Below are positions 37,694 through 45,115 of a DNA stretch of 64,000 nt, one piece after another. A program made the position numbers and the translations under genes. The notes under the pieces are model-generated. The model saw only the letters and a program-made list of their open reading frames with translations, made no database searches and had not been told where the DNA came from. The stretch comes from Dialister succinatiphilus YIT 11850 (lineage in GTDB: Bacteria; Bacillota; Negativicutes; Veillonellales; Dialisteraceae): NCBI RefSeq assembly GCF_000242435.1, contig NZ_JH591187.1, positions 656,291 through 720,290 on the forward strand. The letters are read 5' to 3'. Position 1 is the first letter of the stretch. Each line of letters opens with the position of its first letter.

Positions 37694-38797
37694 ATGGCAA
37701 CTTTTGTTAAGCGGGGGAAGAAATGGTTTTATATCATCAGTTACCGCGACAGTGCCGGAAAAAGGCATAGGCATGAAGAGCCGGGAGGCGCTACAAAGGA
37801 AGAAGCCCAAAAGGCCTTTCGTGCTCATATCCGGAGAGCGGACGCCACGGGCGCTTACGTCAAACCGGAAAATATTACGGTGCATGACTTTATGGAAGAA
37901 TGGCTGGAAAAGCAGGTAAATGTCAATCGCCGGCCTGCCACTTATACCCTCTACTCCCAGATCGTACATAACCATATAGATGCGGCCTTTGGAGGCAGGC
38001 TTCTCCGGAGCGTCCTTACCAGAGAGCTCCAAGACTGGCTCCTGCAGCTCAAACAGGAAGGCGCCGCGAAATCCACGGTCAAGGTTGTACTGGCAGTCTT
38101 AAAAGGGAGCCTCAGATGGGCCGTCGCCAACCGCGAGTACATCCAGGTAAATCCTGCAGACAGTGTCACCATCCCTCGATACGATGAAGCTCCTGCTTCC
38201 CCCGGGGTCTTTAGCCAGGATGAGCTGGACCAGCTCTTTGCTGCTTACCCGGAAGGCTGTAAGCTCTATATCCCCATCCGGATTGCGTATTACACAGGGA
38301 TGCGCAAAGGGGAAATCCTGGCGCTCAAGTGGTCAGATATAGATCTTTTTGGCCGGTCAATCACTGTCAATAAAACGCAGTACGCAGATGCAGTGAATGC
38401 CCCAAAGACTAAGAGCAGCTATAGGCAGGTCAGCTTCGGCCAGCGCCTTATGTCAGCCCTGGTCAAGCAGAAACGCTGGCAGGAGAAGAATGTAGGAATC
38501 TGGGAGGACGACTACATCCCCTCCCCCTATGTCTGCACCCGGGAGGACGGCAGCCAGATGACTGCCAATGACATAAGAGCTTTTGAAAAATTCTGTAAGC
38601 ATCACTTCGGCGGCCATTCTTTCCATACCTTTCGGCATACCCACGCTACCAGGCTTATAGCATCGGGCCAGTTTCCCCTGGAATACGTTGCTAAGCGTCT
38701 GGGCCATTCAAGTATTACAACAACAGCCAATATCTACTACTCAGTCACTAAGGAAGAGGCCCGGAAAGCAGCCGACAAAATGGAAGATATACTTTAG
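37694..38797 (+). CDS. int: phage tyrosine integrase
   Basis: The predicted protein has 367 residues. An N-terminal arm-binding domain (FVKRGKKWFYIISYRDSAG) and a SAM-like core-binding domain (ITVHDFMEEWLEKQ) precede the catalytic domain with Arg204 (TGMRKGE), Lys240, His311/Arg314 (HTFRHTHA), His338 (LGHSS) and Tyr348. It integrates and excises the prophage at the 26-bp att repeat, which starts 235 bases downstream. It is transcribed in the same direction as the repressor. Confidence 0.95.
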   Translation: MATFVKRGKKWFYIISYRDSAGKRHRHEEPGGATKEEAQKAFRAHIRRADATGAYVKPENITVHDFMEEWLEKQVNVNRRPATYTLYSQIVHNHIDAAFGGRLLRSVLTRELQDWLLQLKQEGAAKSTVKVVLAVLKGSLRWAVANREYIQVNPADSVTIPRYDEAPASPGVFSQDELDQLFAAYPEGCKLYIPIRIAYYTGMRKGEILALKWSDIDLFGRSITVNKTQYADAVNAPKTKSSYRQVSFGQRLMSALVKQKRWQEKNVGIWEDDYIPSPYVCTREDGSQMTANDIRAFEKFCKHHFGGHSFHTFRHTHATRLIASGQFPLEYVAKRLGHSSITTTANIYYSVTKEEARKAADKMEDIL

Positions 38798-38803
38798 CTC
38801 TTT

Positions 38804-38829
38804 GGCATACTTTTTATCAAAGGTATGCC
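38804..38829 (+). terminator. hairpin after the integrase gene
   Basis: GGCATAC pairs with GTATGCC around a T-rich loop, 7 bases after the integrase stop. No long T tract follows, so termination may be weak. Confidence 0.5.
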
Positions 38830-38868
38830 GATTTGGACTACTTTTGCACAAAACTTTTCCGTTTTCGA

Positions 38869-38922
38869 GGAAAGTTTTGATAAAAACTATTCTTTTCCGG
38901 ATACTTTTTATCAAAACTTTCC
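38869..38922. repeat. 18-bp perfect inverted repeat near attR
   Basis: GGAAAGTTTTGATAAAAA at 38869..38886 is the exact complement of 38905..38922, with an 18-base spacer. It may be a terminator, an integrase/accessory factor site, or a binding site for a dimeric regulator. Confidence 0.55.
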
Positions 38923-38950
38923 TTTTGGAACAATTCATAATTAAAAGCAA

Positions 38951-38993
38951 AAATGGTAGGCGGTCAATTTCATTGCCTACCATTTGGCCTACA
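38951..38993. repeat. candidate integrase arm-type sites, right end
   Basis: Two direct GCCTAC copies (38975 and 38987, 12 bases apart) share spacing with the left-end set at 2104..2131. An inverted copy GGTAGGC at 38955 forms a hairpin AAATGGTAGGC/GCCTACCATTT with the first. Confidence 0.45.
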
Positions 38994-39031
38994 TAGGGCC
39001 GATTTAGCTAGATTTTATCGGTGCTTTTTCT

Positions 39032-39057
39032 TAATTTAATGTTATCGGAACCTATTT
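39032..39057. repeat. attR core, 26-bp direct repeat copy 2
   Basis: Identical to 1962..1987. It carries the spacer and right arm of the palindrome; the left arm differs and belongs to the phage. Confidence 0.9.
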
Positions 39058-39068
39058 TCTTCTAAAGA

Positions 39069-39077
39069 TGGTATAAT
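39069..39077 (+). promoter_or_regulatory. extended -10 promoter of the host recombinase
   Basis: TGGTATAAT is an extended -10 element 47 bases before the host recombinase start. The expected -35 position falls inside the att palindrome region, so prophage insertion changes what lies upstream of this promoter. Confidence 0.55.
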
Positions 39078-39123
39078 AGTAAAAAAGCAAAGATGGACAC
39101 TATTTCATCAGTAAGGAGATTGT

Positions 39124-40107
39124 ATGGACAATCATTTTTTTCTGCGGGATTTCAGCAGAAATTCGCAAAGTGAGGGCCTCTCTGACAAAAGTATGAATTC
39201 TCTTTCGGTGACAAAGGCGAATCATACGATTGACGCTTATGAATCGGACTGGAATGATTTCTGCGACTGGTGCCGGTATCATCATCAGACCTCTTATCCG
39301 GCTCAACCGGAAACCATTGTGAATTATATCAATGATTTAGCAGACTATGCCAAGGCTTCTACCATACGGCGGCGGATCAGCGCCATTTCTGAAAATTATA
39401 ATGCTTCCGGGGACCATGTGGAAAACCCCTGCCGGGCCTGGATTGTGAAGGAAGCTCTCATCGGTCTTACTCGTTTGAAAGGGACTGTACAGAAAGGGAA
39501 AACTCCTATTTATTGGGAAGAAATTGAGGAAATGATTCATCGCATGGATTTAACTTCTCTTCAGGCATTGCGCGACCGGGCGGTTCTGCTTTTGGGATTT
39601 ATGGGTGCTTTCCGGCGCAGCGAGCTGGCAGGCCTTGATGTGGAGGATATTAGGAAGTACCCCCAGGGCATTGTGGTTACTATCCGCCATTCCAAGACTG
39701 ACCAGACCTCAGCAGGACAGCAGATTGGCATCCCCTATTTGTCTCATTCTTCCATGGATTGTATCCACGCCCTTCAGGAATGGCTGACGGCGGCCGGTAT
39801 TACATCAGGTCCGCTGTTTCGCAGTTTTCTGAAAAATGGGAAGGTTTCCTCCCGTCGGCTCAGTGACAAGAGTATCAATCTGATTGTAAAAAAATATGCA
39901 GCTTCCATTGGTTTAAATCCAGAAATGTATGGTGCTCATAGTCTTCGCCATGGATTTGCTACGTATGCGGCACTTCAGGGGGTGGAAGAACGGCTCATTA
40001 TGAAACAGACCCGTCATCGTTCGGTAGAAATGGTCCGGCGTTATATCAATGAGGCCGATCTGTTTACCAATAACCCCATTGATAAGATTTTTAATCAGCC
40101 AAAGTGA
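39124..40107 (+). CDS. host tyrosine recombinase (XerC/XerD-like)
   Basis: The predicted protein has 327 residues; TAAGGAG is upstream of ATG. It has an N-terminal SAM-like core-binding domain (NHTIDAYESDWNDFCDWC) and the catalytic set Arg164, Lys191, His272/Arg275 (HSLRHGFA), His298 and Tyr307. It lies just outside attR and is host DNA by the att boundaries, not phage. It has no arm-binding domain. Its function may be chromosome dimer resolution or site-specific inversion; the nearest large palindrome is the att site itself. Confidence 0.85.
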   Translation: MDNHFFLRDFSRNSQSEGLSDKSMNSLSVTKANHTIDAYESDWNDFCDWCRYHHQTSYPAQPETIVNYINDLADYAKASTIRRRISAISENYNASGDHVENPCRAWIVKEALIGLTRLKGTVQKGKTPIYWEEIEEMIHRMDLTSLQALRDRAVLLLGFMGAFRRSELAGLDVEDIRKYPQGIVVTIRHSKTDQTSAGQQIGIPYLSHSSMDCIHALQEWLTAAGITSGPLFRSFLKNGKVSSRRLSDKSINLIVKKYAASIGLNPEMYGAHSLRHGFATYAALQGVEERLIMKQTRHRSVEMVRRYINEADLFTNNPIDKIFNQPK

Positions 40108-40119
40108 TACACCTGTCTT

Positions 40120-40187
40120 GAATACACAAACAGATATTCTTTTAAATAATTTCTTTGTGAAAAGAATATTTGTTTGTATTCTTTTTA
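40120..40187 (+). terminator. terminator of the host recombinase
   Basis: A long imperfect stem (GAATACACAAACAGATATTC with a complementary AT-rich arm) is followed by TTTTT. Confidence 0.75.
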
Positions 40188-40258
40188 TGCTTGTGGGAAT
40201 AAGCAGGCTTTGATTTGATAGCGGAGGAAATAAAAACTCCTGTTTCTCTGGAACGTAA

Positions 40259-40325
40259 TAAAAAGCAAACGTTTATTCTTTTGGTAGAGATTTTCACCGA
40301 AAGAATAAACGTTTGCTTTTTTTTA
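40259..40325. terminator. bidirectional hairpin between recombinase and yneA-like genes
   Basis: A stem of about 24 bp (AAAAGCAAACGTTTATTCTT with its complement) has T runs on both strands. It would terminate both convergent transcripts. Confidence 0.75.
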
Positions 40326-40339
40326 AGAAATTTATATTT

Positions 40340-40600
40340 TTATAAATCCACAGGAATCTTGATTTTCATCCCCGGTTCCAGCTGGCCGGGATTTGTGATG
40401 TGATTAAACTGCTCAATGTCATAAACTACCTGTCTGATATCCTTCGTATTATCTACACGACGGGCTGCTATATCCCACAATGTATCATTTTCTTCAACGG
40501 TTACCACATCATATTGAACGGAATCTCCTGATACGGAAGCATTGACGCCCCATCCGCAAAGAAGTACCAGGGCTATAAAAAGGAAAGTTATTTTTTTCAT
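40340..40600 (-). CDS. yneA: YneA-like LysM protein, putative SOS cell-division inhibitor
   Basis: The predicted protein has 86 residues: an N-terminal signal or membrane segment (about residues 4 to 22, FLFIALVLLCGWGV) and a LysM domain: VEENDTLWDIAARRVDNTKDIRQ, NHITNPGQLEPGMKIKI. Size, topology and divergent arrangement with lexA match Bacillus yneA, which delays division during the SOS response. The phage has its own version at 35598..35906. Function is by analogy. Confidence 0.7.
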   Translation of the reverse strand: MKKITFLFIALVLLCGWGVNASVSGDSVQYDVVTVEENDTLWDIAARRVDNTKDIRQVVYDIEQFNHITNPGQLEPGMKIKIPVDL

Positions 40601-40936
40601 CTTACAGTCTCCTTCCTGTCATCTATATCAAACTTGTATTCTTAGGAACAGCATTTTGGAAAACTGCTATTCGTAGAACATCATTTCTGAAATTATGATA
40701 ATACAAAACATAATTTCGTACAATAGAACAGGAGATTAGACTTTTTTAATGGACCAGGGATTGAATGTTCCCGGAATAAATAATTGCCTGCTCATTTATT
40801 CTATGAACTTCTGTTTGATTTTATGCAATGTTTCCTGTATAATAAATGCAGGTTACTATACTTTAAATGTACTGAAACAATAGATTGATTTTCACAGATA
40901 GTCTGGATATTTTATAGGATAGGAAGGAAATCAAAA
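40601..40936. promoter_or_regulatory. divergent yneA-like/lexA regulatory region
   Basis: About 335 bases without a gene. It holds a perfect 9-bp inverted repeat GAAATTATG/CATAATTTC (40689..40717) and the lexA promoter (below). Minus-strand promoter-like elements for the yneA-like gene are present (TTGTAC-17-TATCAT) but weak. Confidence 0.5.
40805..40843 (+). promoter_or_regulatory. lexA promoter with overlapping LexA-box-like operator
   Basis: TTGATT (40815..40820), 17 bases, TATAAT (40838..40843). GAACTTCTGTTT (40805..40816) matches the Firmicutes LexA half-site pattern GAAC-N4-GTTC with one mismatch and overlaps the -35, as expected for autoregulation. Confidence 0.6.
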
Positions 40937-41572
40937 ATGGCAGCGAAAAGATTAGGTAAAAACAGGGAATTAACAAGCCGTGAAAAAAGCATCTTGGAAT
41001 TTATCCGTCAGAAAATTTACGAAGATGGATTCCCCCCTACTGTCCGTGAAATCTGCACGGCAGTCAACCTTCGTTCCACTTCTACTGTTCATGGATATCT
41101 GGCTCGTCTGGAAGAGCTGGGCGTTATTAAGAGAGATCCTGCCAGCTCCAGAGCTATTGAGGTGGTAGGCGATATGTCCTGGCGCCACAAGAAGATGATT
41201 CCCATGCCTCTTGTAGGGGCAGTCCGTGCCGGGGAACCGCTGGTGGCTGATGAACATCTGGAATCGGTTTTCCCTCTGCCTGCTGAAATGGTGGGCAGTG
41301 ATAACAGCTGCTTTATTCTGGTGGTCCGGGGAGACAGCATGATTAATGCGGGTATTGAAGAAGGAGACTATCTGATTGTCTCTGAACAGGATCACGCGCA
41401 GGATGGTGATATTGTAGTAGCCCTTGTAGGCAATGATGATGCCACGGTTAAACGTTTTTACAAGGAAGACGACCATATCCGTCTACAGCCGGAAAATGAT
41501 GCTTATAAGCCAATCATTTCCAAAGATGTAACCATTCGTGGCAAGGTGATTGGTCTTTATCGTCATTTTTAA
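40937..41572 (+). CDS. lexA: LexA repressor
   Basis: The predicted protein has 211 residues, normal length. The N-terminal winged helix (LTSREKSILEFIRQKIYEDG, PPTVREICTAVNLRSTSTVHGYL) binds SOS boxes. The C-terminal S24 domain has the Ala98-Gly99 cleavage site (VRAGEP), Ser134 (GDSMINAG) and Lys172 (DATVKRF). AGGAAGG lies upstream. It is the SOS master repressor. Confidence 0.97.
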   Translation: MAAKRLGKNRELTSREKSILEFIRQKIYEDGFPPTVREICTAVNLRSTSTVHGYLARLEELGVIKRDPASSRAIEVVGDMSWRHKKMIPMPLVGAVRAGEPLVADEHLESVFPLPAEMVGSDNSCFILVVRGDSMINAGIEEGDYLIVSEQDHAQDGDIVVALVGNDDATVKRFYKEDDHIRLQPENDAYKPIISKDVTIRGKVIGLYRHF

Positions 41573-41606
41573 TTCATTGCCTTTTGATTCATTCATTCCC
41601 ATGCAA

Positions 41607-41643
41607 TAAAAGAGCAGGAGCCTGTTGGTTCCTGCTCTTTTTG
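41607..41643. terminator. terminator between lexA and cvfB
   Basis: AAAAGAGCAGGA pairs with TCCTGCTCTTTTT around a 10-base loop; T runs occur on both strands, serving both convergent genes. Confidence 0.85.
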
Positions 41644-41661
41644 TATGGAAATCGTTTCTAC

Positions 41662-42558
41662 TCAGGAAAGGGTTATTTTTCCTTCCTTCATGGAAATTTT
41701 CTTTAGCTTCAGAAGATGTCCTACTGCCCTTTTAAAGGCTGCCTTGCTGATTCCCAGAGAAGCTCTGATGAGTGCCGGATCGGACTGATCTGTAAAGGGA
41801 AGGCTTCCATTATGACGGTTCATATACTCCAAAAGAAGCTGCATATCCCCTTCTATTGACTTTTCCTTCTGGGGACGGAGGGATATGTTCACATGGCCGT
41901 CTTTACGTAGAAAAGCAACCCGTCCTGTGATTTCATCCCCCATATGAATGGGTTTATTGATTTCATCCCGGTGCAGGAAGGCAATCCACCGTTCCCGGGT
42001 AATAAGGAAAACCCCGTCATCGGTCTTGTTATAGACTGTGCCTGTAACCATATCACCCACTTTGACTCCCTTGGCAGGAAGAGCGATACTCCGAATATCT
42101 TCATTCACTTTCATGGTCACTGCCAGGCGCCCGGTTTTATCCACATACATTTTAACCCATACATACTGCCCTGTTTCCACCCTTTCTTCCATCTGGGAAA
42201 AGGGAAGAAAAATACCTCTTTCTGTGCCCACGTCAATAAATGCGCCGAAACGGGTGGTCAACATAACCGGCGCATAGCCGATACCTCCCACCGGTATCTG
42301 GGGCAGCCGCATGCTGGCTGTCAAACGATGGTGGGGATCATGATACAGAAAGACTTTTACTTTTTCCCCTTCTTTTACAGGCCTGGTCTGCTGGCTGTGA
42401 TGAAGAAGAATATCATCGGAAGTGGTTCCGGTTCCTGCATCCAGAAAGGCTCCCATATCAGATATTCTTGCAACAGTCAATTCTGCCAGAGAGTTTTCCC
42501 TGAGGTGCAGGGGTCCCAGTCCGGAATCTTCATTATTCATTGTCATCGCCGGTTTCAT
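41662..42558 (-). CDS. cvfB: S1-domain RNA-binding protein CvfB/YitL
   Basis: The predicted protein has 298 residues, family-typical. Several S1-like OB folds (LAELTVARISDMGAFLDAG, PVMLTTRFGAFIDVGTERGIFLP, GTVYNKTDDGVFLI) are followed by a winged-helix C-terminus (RASLGISKAAFKRAVGHLLKL). CvfB binds RNA and affects virulence gene expression in staphylococci. It overlaps rsfS by 26 bases, ending the minus-strand operon. Confidence 0.88.
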   Translation of the reverse strand: MKPAMTMNNEDSGLGPLHLRENSLAELTVARISDMGAFLDAGTGTTSDDILLHHSQQTRPVKEGEKVKVFLYHDPHHRLTASMRLPQIPVGGIGYAPVMLTTRFGAFIDVGTERGIFLPFSQMEERVETGQYVWVKMYVDKTGRLAVTMKVNEDIRSIALPAKGVKVGDMVTGTVYNKTDDGVFLITRERWIAFLHRDEINKPIHMGDEITGRVAFLRKDGHVNISLRPQKEKSIEGDMQLLLEYMNRHNGSLPFTDQSDPALIRASLGISKAAFKRAVGHLLKLKKISMKEGKITLS

Positions 42559-42889
42559 GGTACTCCTCTACCGGCGCTTCTTTCCACAGGGTATCAAAGT
42601 CATAGCGCCGTCTTTCTTCATCTGTAAAAATATGGACAATCACATCGCCAAAATCAAGAAGGATCCAGTCACCCTCCTGATACCCTTCTCTCCGAAGAGG
42701 ATGCAGACCGATTTCCCCTGCTTTTTCTTCTACTTCATCGGCAGCAGCCTGTGCCTGTTTTTTATTACGTGTAGTAGCTAGAATAAAATCGTCAGCAATA
42801 CTGGTAAGTCCACGCACATTCAGTACACGGATGAGTACGCTTTTTTTGGAAGACAATGCTTTGCAAATGATTTCAATATTTGTTTCCAT
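42533..42889 (-). CDS. rsfS: ribosomal silencing factor RsfS
   Basis: The predicted protein has 118 residues, family-typical. SIADDFILATTRNKKQAQAAADEVEE and GDWILLDFGDVIVHIF are the RsfS/Iojap signature. It binds uL14 and blocks subunit joining when nutrients are low. It belongs to the conserved nadD-yqeK-LCP-rsfS order seen in Firmicutes. Confidence 0.95.
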   Translation of the reverse strand: METNIEIICKALSSKKSVLIRVLNVRGLTSIADDFILATTRNKKQAQAAADEVEEKAGEIGLHPLRREGYQEGDWILLDFGDVIVHIFTDEERRRYDFDTLWKEAPVEEYHETGDDNE

Positions 42890-42909
42890 TGATTCAAACT
42901 CCTTTTTAA

Positions 42910-43788
42910 TTACTGGTTATCGGCTCCTATAGTCTGTGCAATGGTCTTCTGCACTTCTACAGGATTAATAACCCATGTATCCACTTTACCGATAGTTTGT
43001 GTTTCACCCGGGAGGATGGAGAATTTAAAGCTGTCCTCCGGATAGGAGGAGAGAGTATAAGCCAGGGAAGCTGCTTCTCCATTGGTGATATTGGTTTCCT
43101 CTGCTGTCCAGGAATGATGGAAGAAAAACCAGTTATACAGTGCCCAGTGGTTCTGCATGGTATAAATCATGGTTTTCAGGAAACGTTCCTGCCGCTGGAT
43201 ACGGTCGATTTCCCCGTTCTTTTTGTCAATATAGCGCACATAGCCTAAAGCATTTTCACCATCCAGGTCCTGATAGCCCTGTCGGATTTGGATATCCGTT
43301 TCGCCTTCCCGGTTCTGGTGATCCATGCCTTTTTCCACATAGAGATCTACACCGCCAATTTTATCTACATAATTTTGGAAATTGGAATAATCCACAACCG
43401 CATATTTTTCAATGCGCAGGTGAAGAAGGTTTTCCACGGCGCTCTTGGTCTCTTCTGCTCCCCCTTCGGAGAAGGTAGTGCGAATCAGCTGATTTTTCTT
43501 TTCCTGGCGGGCCAGTTTCGTATTGGGCGGAATGGAAATAAAGTTCACTCCCTTATCCCTGCTGTTCCATACAGTCAAAATGATAGCATCCGCTTCATTG
43601 CCGGCCTCTTTGTCTGCACCTATGAAAAGGTAATAGGAAACAGGAGAATTCCCTGTATCTACTTTTCCAAGAAGATAGGATACCCCTTTGCCAATACCAA
43701 AAATCAGAATCACCGCTGCAGCCAGAGCCATGAGGATAAAGACAAGCAGTTTCTTAACTCTGATTTTTCCATGTCTATTCTTTTTCAT
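42910..43788 (-). CDS. LCP-family protein (LytR-CpsA-Psr)
   Basis: The predicted protein has 292 residues. It has an N-terminal membrane anchor (about residues 12 to 36) and an LCP domain: ADAIILTVWNSRDKGVNFISIPPNTKL, VDYSNFQNYVDKIGGVDLYVE, ENALGYVRYIDKKNGEIDRIQRQERFL with the conserved arginines. LCP enzymes attach glycopolymers to peptidoglycan. It lies between yqeK and rsfS, overlapping yqeK by 14 bases. Confidence 0.87.
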   Translation of the reverse strand: MKKNRHGKIRVKKLLVFILMALAAAVILIFGIGKGVSYLLGKVDTGNSPVSYYLFIGADKEAGNEADAIILTVWNSRDKGVNFISIPPNTKLARQEKKNQLIRTTFSEGGAEETKSAVENLLHLRIEKYAVVDYSNFQNYVDKIGGVDLYVEKGMDHQNREGETDIQIRQGYQDLDGENALGYVRYIDKKNGEIDRIQRQERFLKTMIYTMQNHWALYNWFFFHHSWTAEETNITNGEAASLAYTLSSYPEDSFKFSILPGETQTIGKVDTWVINPVEVQKTIAQTIGADNQ

Positions 43789-44362
43789 TCTTTTTCTCTT
43801 TTATTTTCAGAACTAAATCATTCCGTCCTATAAAGGTTAAATCATAAATATAGGCTTTCTGGTCGAGAAGATGAGAAATGGTGGAATCATAGGCAGCAAG
43901 CAGTGCCTCGTCCAGATTGATTTCCGAAAGCTTTCTCAAGTTGTCAACGCCTGGAAAATCCCGGGATGGTTCAATATAATCAGCCAGAAAAATAATTTTT
44001 TCCAGAAGGGTCATATCAGCCCGTCCTGTAGTATGGTAATAAACAGCGCTTTGAATCTCTTTGTCGCCTATACCGTACTTTGTCTCAGCCAGAATACTTC
44101 CTGCCGGACCATGAAGGAGAGCACGGCTGGAAAGAAGGTAAGAATCGGCCTTAAGCCCTGCATCCTTCACAATATGCTGCATATCAGCCAGGGAAAGTTC
44201 CTTGGCACAGTCGTGGACCCATCCGGCCACATAGGCTTTTCTGCTGTCAGCCCCGTATTTTTCAGCCAAATGGCGGGCTGTTTCTGCAACGCCCCGGGAA
44301 TGGCGAAACCGTTTGGGAGACAGAATTTTTTCTAAATCCTTTTGTATATCTTTAAGCTCCAT
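43775..44362 (-). CDS. yqeK: YqeK-type HD phosphohydrolase
   Basis: The predicted protein is 195 residues from ATG 44362 (AAGGA upstream; a start at 44377 is possible). It has the HD domain: RFRHSRGVAETARHLAEKYG, VAGWVHDCAKELS, GPAGSILAETKYGI. YqeK hydrolyses diadenosine tetraphosphate. The start lies within the nadD tail, showing operon coupling. Confidence 0.93.
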   Translation of the reverse strand: MELKDIQKDLEKILSPKRFRHSRGVAETARHLAEKYGADSRKAYVAGWVHDCAKELSLADMQHIVKDAGLKADSYLLSSRALLHGPAGSILAETKYGIGDKEIQSAVYYHTTGRADMTLLEKIIFLADYIEPSRDFPGVDNLRKLSEINLDEALLAAYDSTISHLLDQKAYIYDLTFIGRNDLVLKIKEKKNEKE

Positions 44363-44972
44363 GATCTTGTCCTTCATACAAATGATGAGATTGAATAAAA
44401 GAAATAACCCCGTCAGGAATAAAATAACGAACAGATTTATGCTGCGAAAGAAGATTTCTCAGTATGGTGGAAGAAATATCCAATTCCGGCGTAATCAGGA
44501 AATGAATCTTATCCTGACCCAGTTTTCCGAAATAGTTGACAGACTGACGCAGCTTTTCTTCATTTCCCGGTCTGCTGGCACATATGAAATGGCAGCAGGA
44601 AAGAAGCTCCCTGTTATACTTCCAGGTAGGGAGATCCGCCAGGGCATCTGTGCCGCATATGAAATAAAATTCATAGGAAGGGCCCCATTCCTCCTTCAGG
44701 ATATGGACCGTATCCACCGTATAGGAGGGACCGCATCTGTCCCTTTCTACCGGAGACAGGGCAAAGTGCGGATTGTCCTTCACTGCTTCTTGAACCATAT
44801 TATAACGATCGAATTTATCAATATGGTGCATATCCTTATTGGGAGTATCCCCGGATGGAATGAAAATAACCTTTTCTAGTCCAAATTCCTGCCATGCTGC
44901 TTCTGCAATCACCAGGTGACCAATATGGATGGGGTTGAAGGACCCACCAAACAAGCCTATCCGTTTAACCAT
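44352..44972 (-). CDS. nadD: nicotinate-nucleotide adenylyltransferase
   Basis: The predicted protein is 206 residues from ATG 44972, chosen because GLFGGSFNPIHIGHL (nucleotide-binding signature with HxGH) begins a few residues later. Other family features are FIPSGDTPNK, YFICGTDALADLPTW and ISSTILRNLL (ISSTxIR). It makes NaAD in NAD synthesis. Its start overlaps the 51-residue membrane protein gene. Confidence 0.95.
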   Translation of the reverse strand: MVKRIGLFGGSFNPIHIGHLVIAEAAWQEFGLEKVIFIPSGDTPNKDMHHIDKFDRYNMVQEAVKDNPHFALSPVERDRCGPSYTVDTVHILKEEWGPSYEFYFICGTDALADLPTWKYNRELLSCCHFICASRPGNEEKLRQSVNYFGKLGQDKIHFLITPELDISSTILRNLLSQHKSVRYFIPDGVISFIQSHHLYEGQDHGA

Positions 44973-45112
44973 GCATACAACACCACTTCCGAAAGAATGA
45001 TACACACCGTAAGGAAAAGAAGCAGTTCCAGGATATGGGACAGTTCAAAACGTCCTTTGGGGTGCTTTGTATAATAATAAATCAGCCATCGAGCTTTTTC
45101 AGAAAATTTCAT
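44957..45112 (-). CDS. 51-residue membrane protein between proB and nadD
   Basis: The frame starts with ATG four bases after the proB stop (TAAACAATG) and ends at a TAG overlapping nadD by 16 bases. The N-terminus is basic and aromatic (KFSEKARWLIYYYTKHPKGR), and the rest is hydrophobic (ILELLLFLTVCIILSEVVLYAWL), one membrane segment. The tight coupling on both sides argues for a real gene. No family is recognised. Confidence 0.68.
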   Translation of the reverse strand: MKFSEKARWLIYYYTKHPKGRFELSHILELLLFLTVCIILSEVVLYAWLNG

Positions 45113-45115
45113 TGT

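Larger units (their letters stand above)
1962..39057. mobile_element. complete siphovirus-type prophage of about 37.1 kb
   Basis: The element is bounded by a perfect 26-bp direct repeat at 1962..1987 and 39032..39057. It contains an integrase next to the right repeat, a repressor/Cro switch, replication genes, terminase, HK97-type portal, protease and capsid, a tape-measure protein and tail-tip proteins, fibres and a lysis cassette. All essential modules appear present and open, so it could be inducible. The gene carrying an obvious lesion is the recombinase between the fibre loci. Confidence 0.93.

Noticed and set aside
39124-40107. Assigning the second tyrosine recombinase to the prophage
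   Set aside because: It lies outside the attR repeat, has its own promoter and terminator, and the integrase inside the prophage already fits.
40215-40403. Plus-strand frame of 62 codons after the host recombinase
   Set aside because: It runs through a strong terminator stem and into the yneA-like gene on the other strand.
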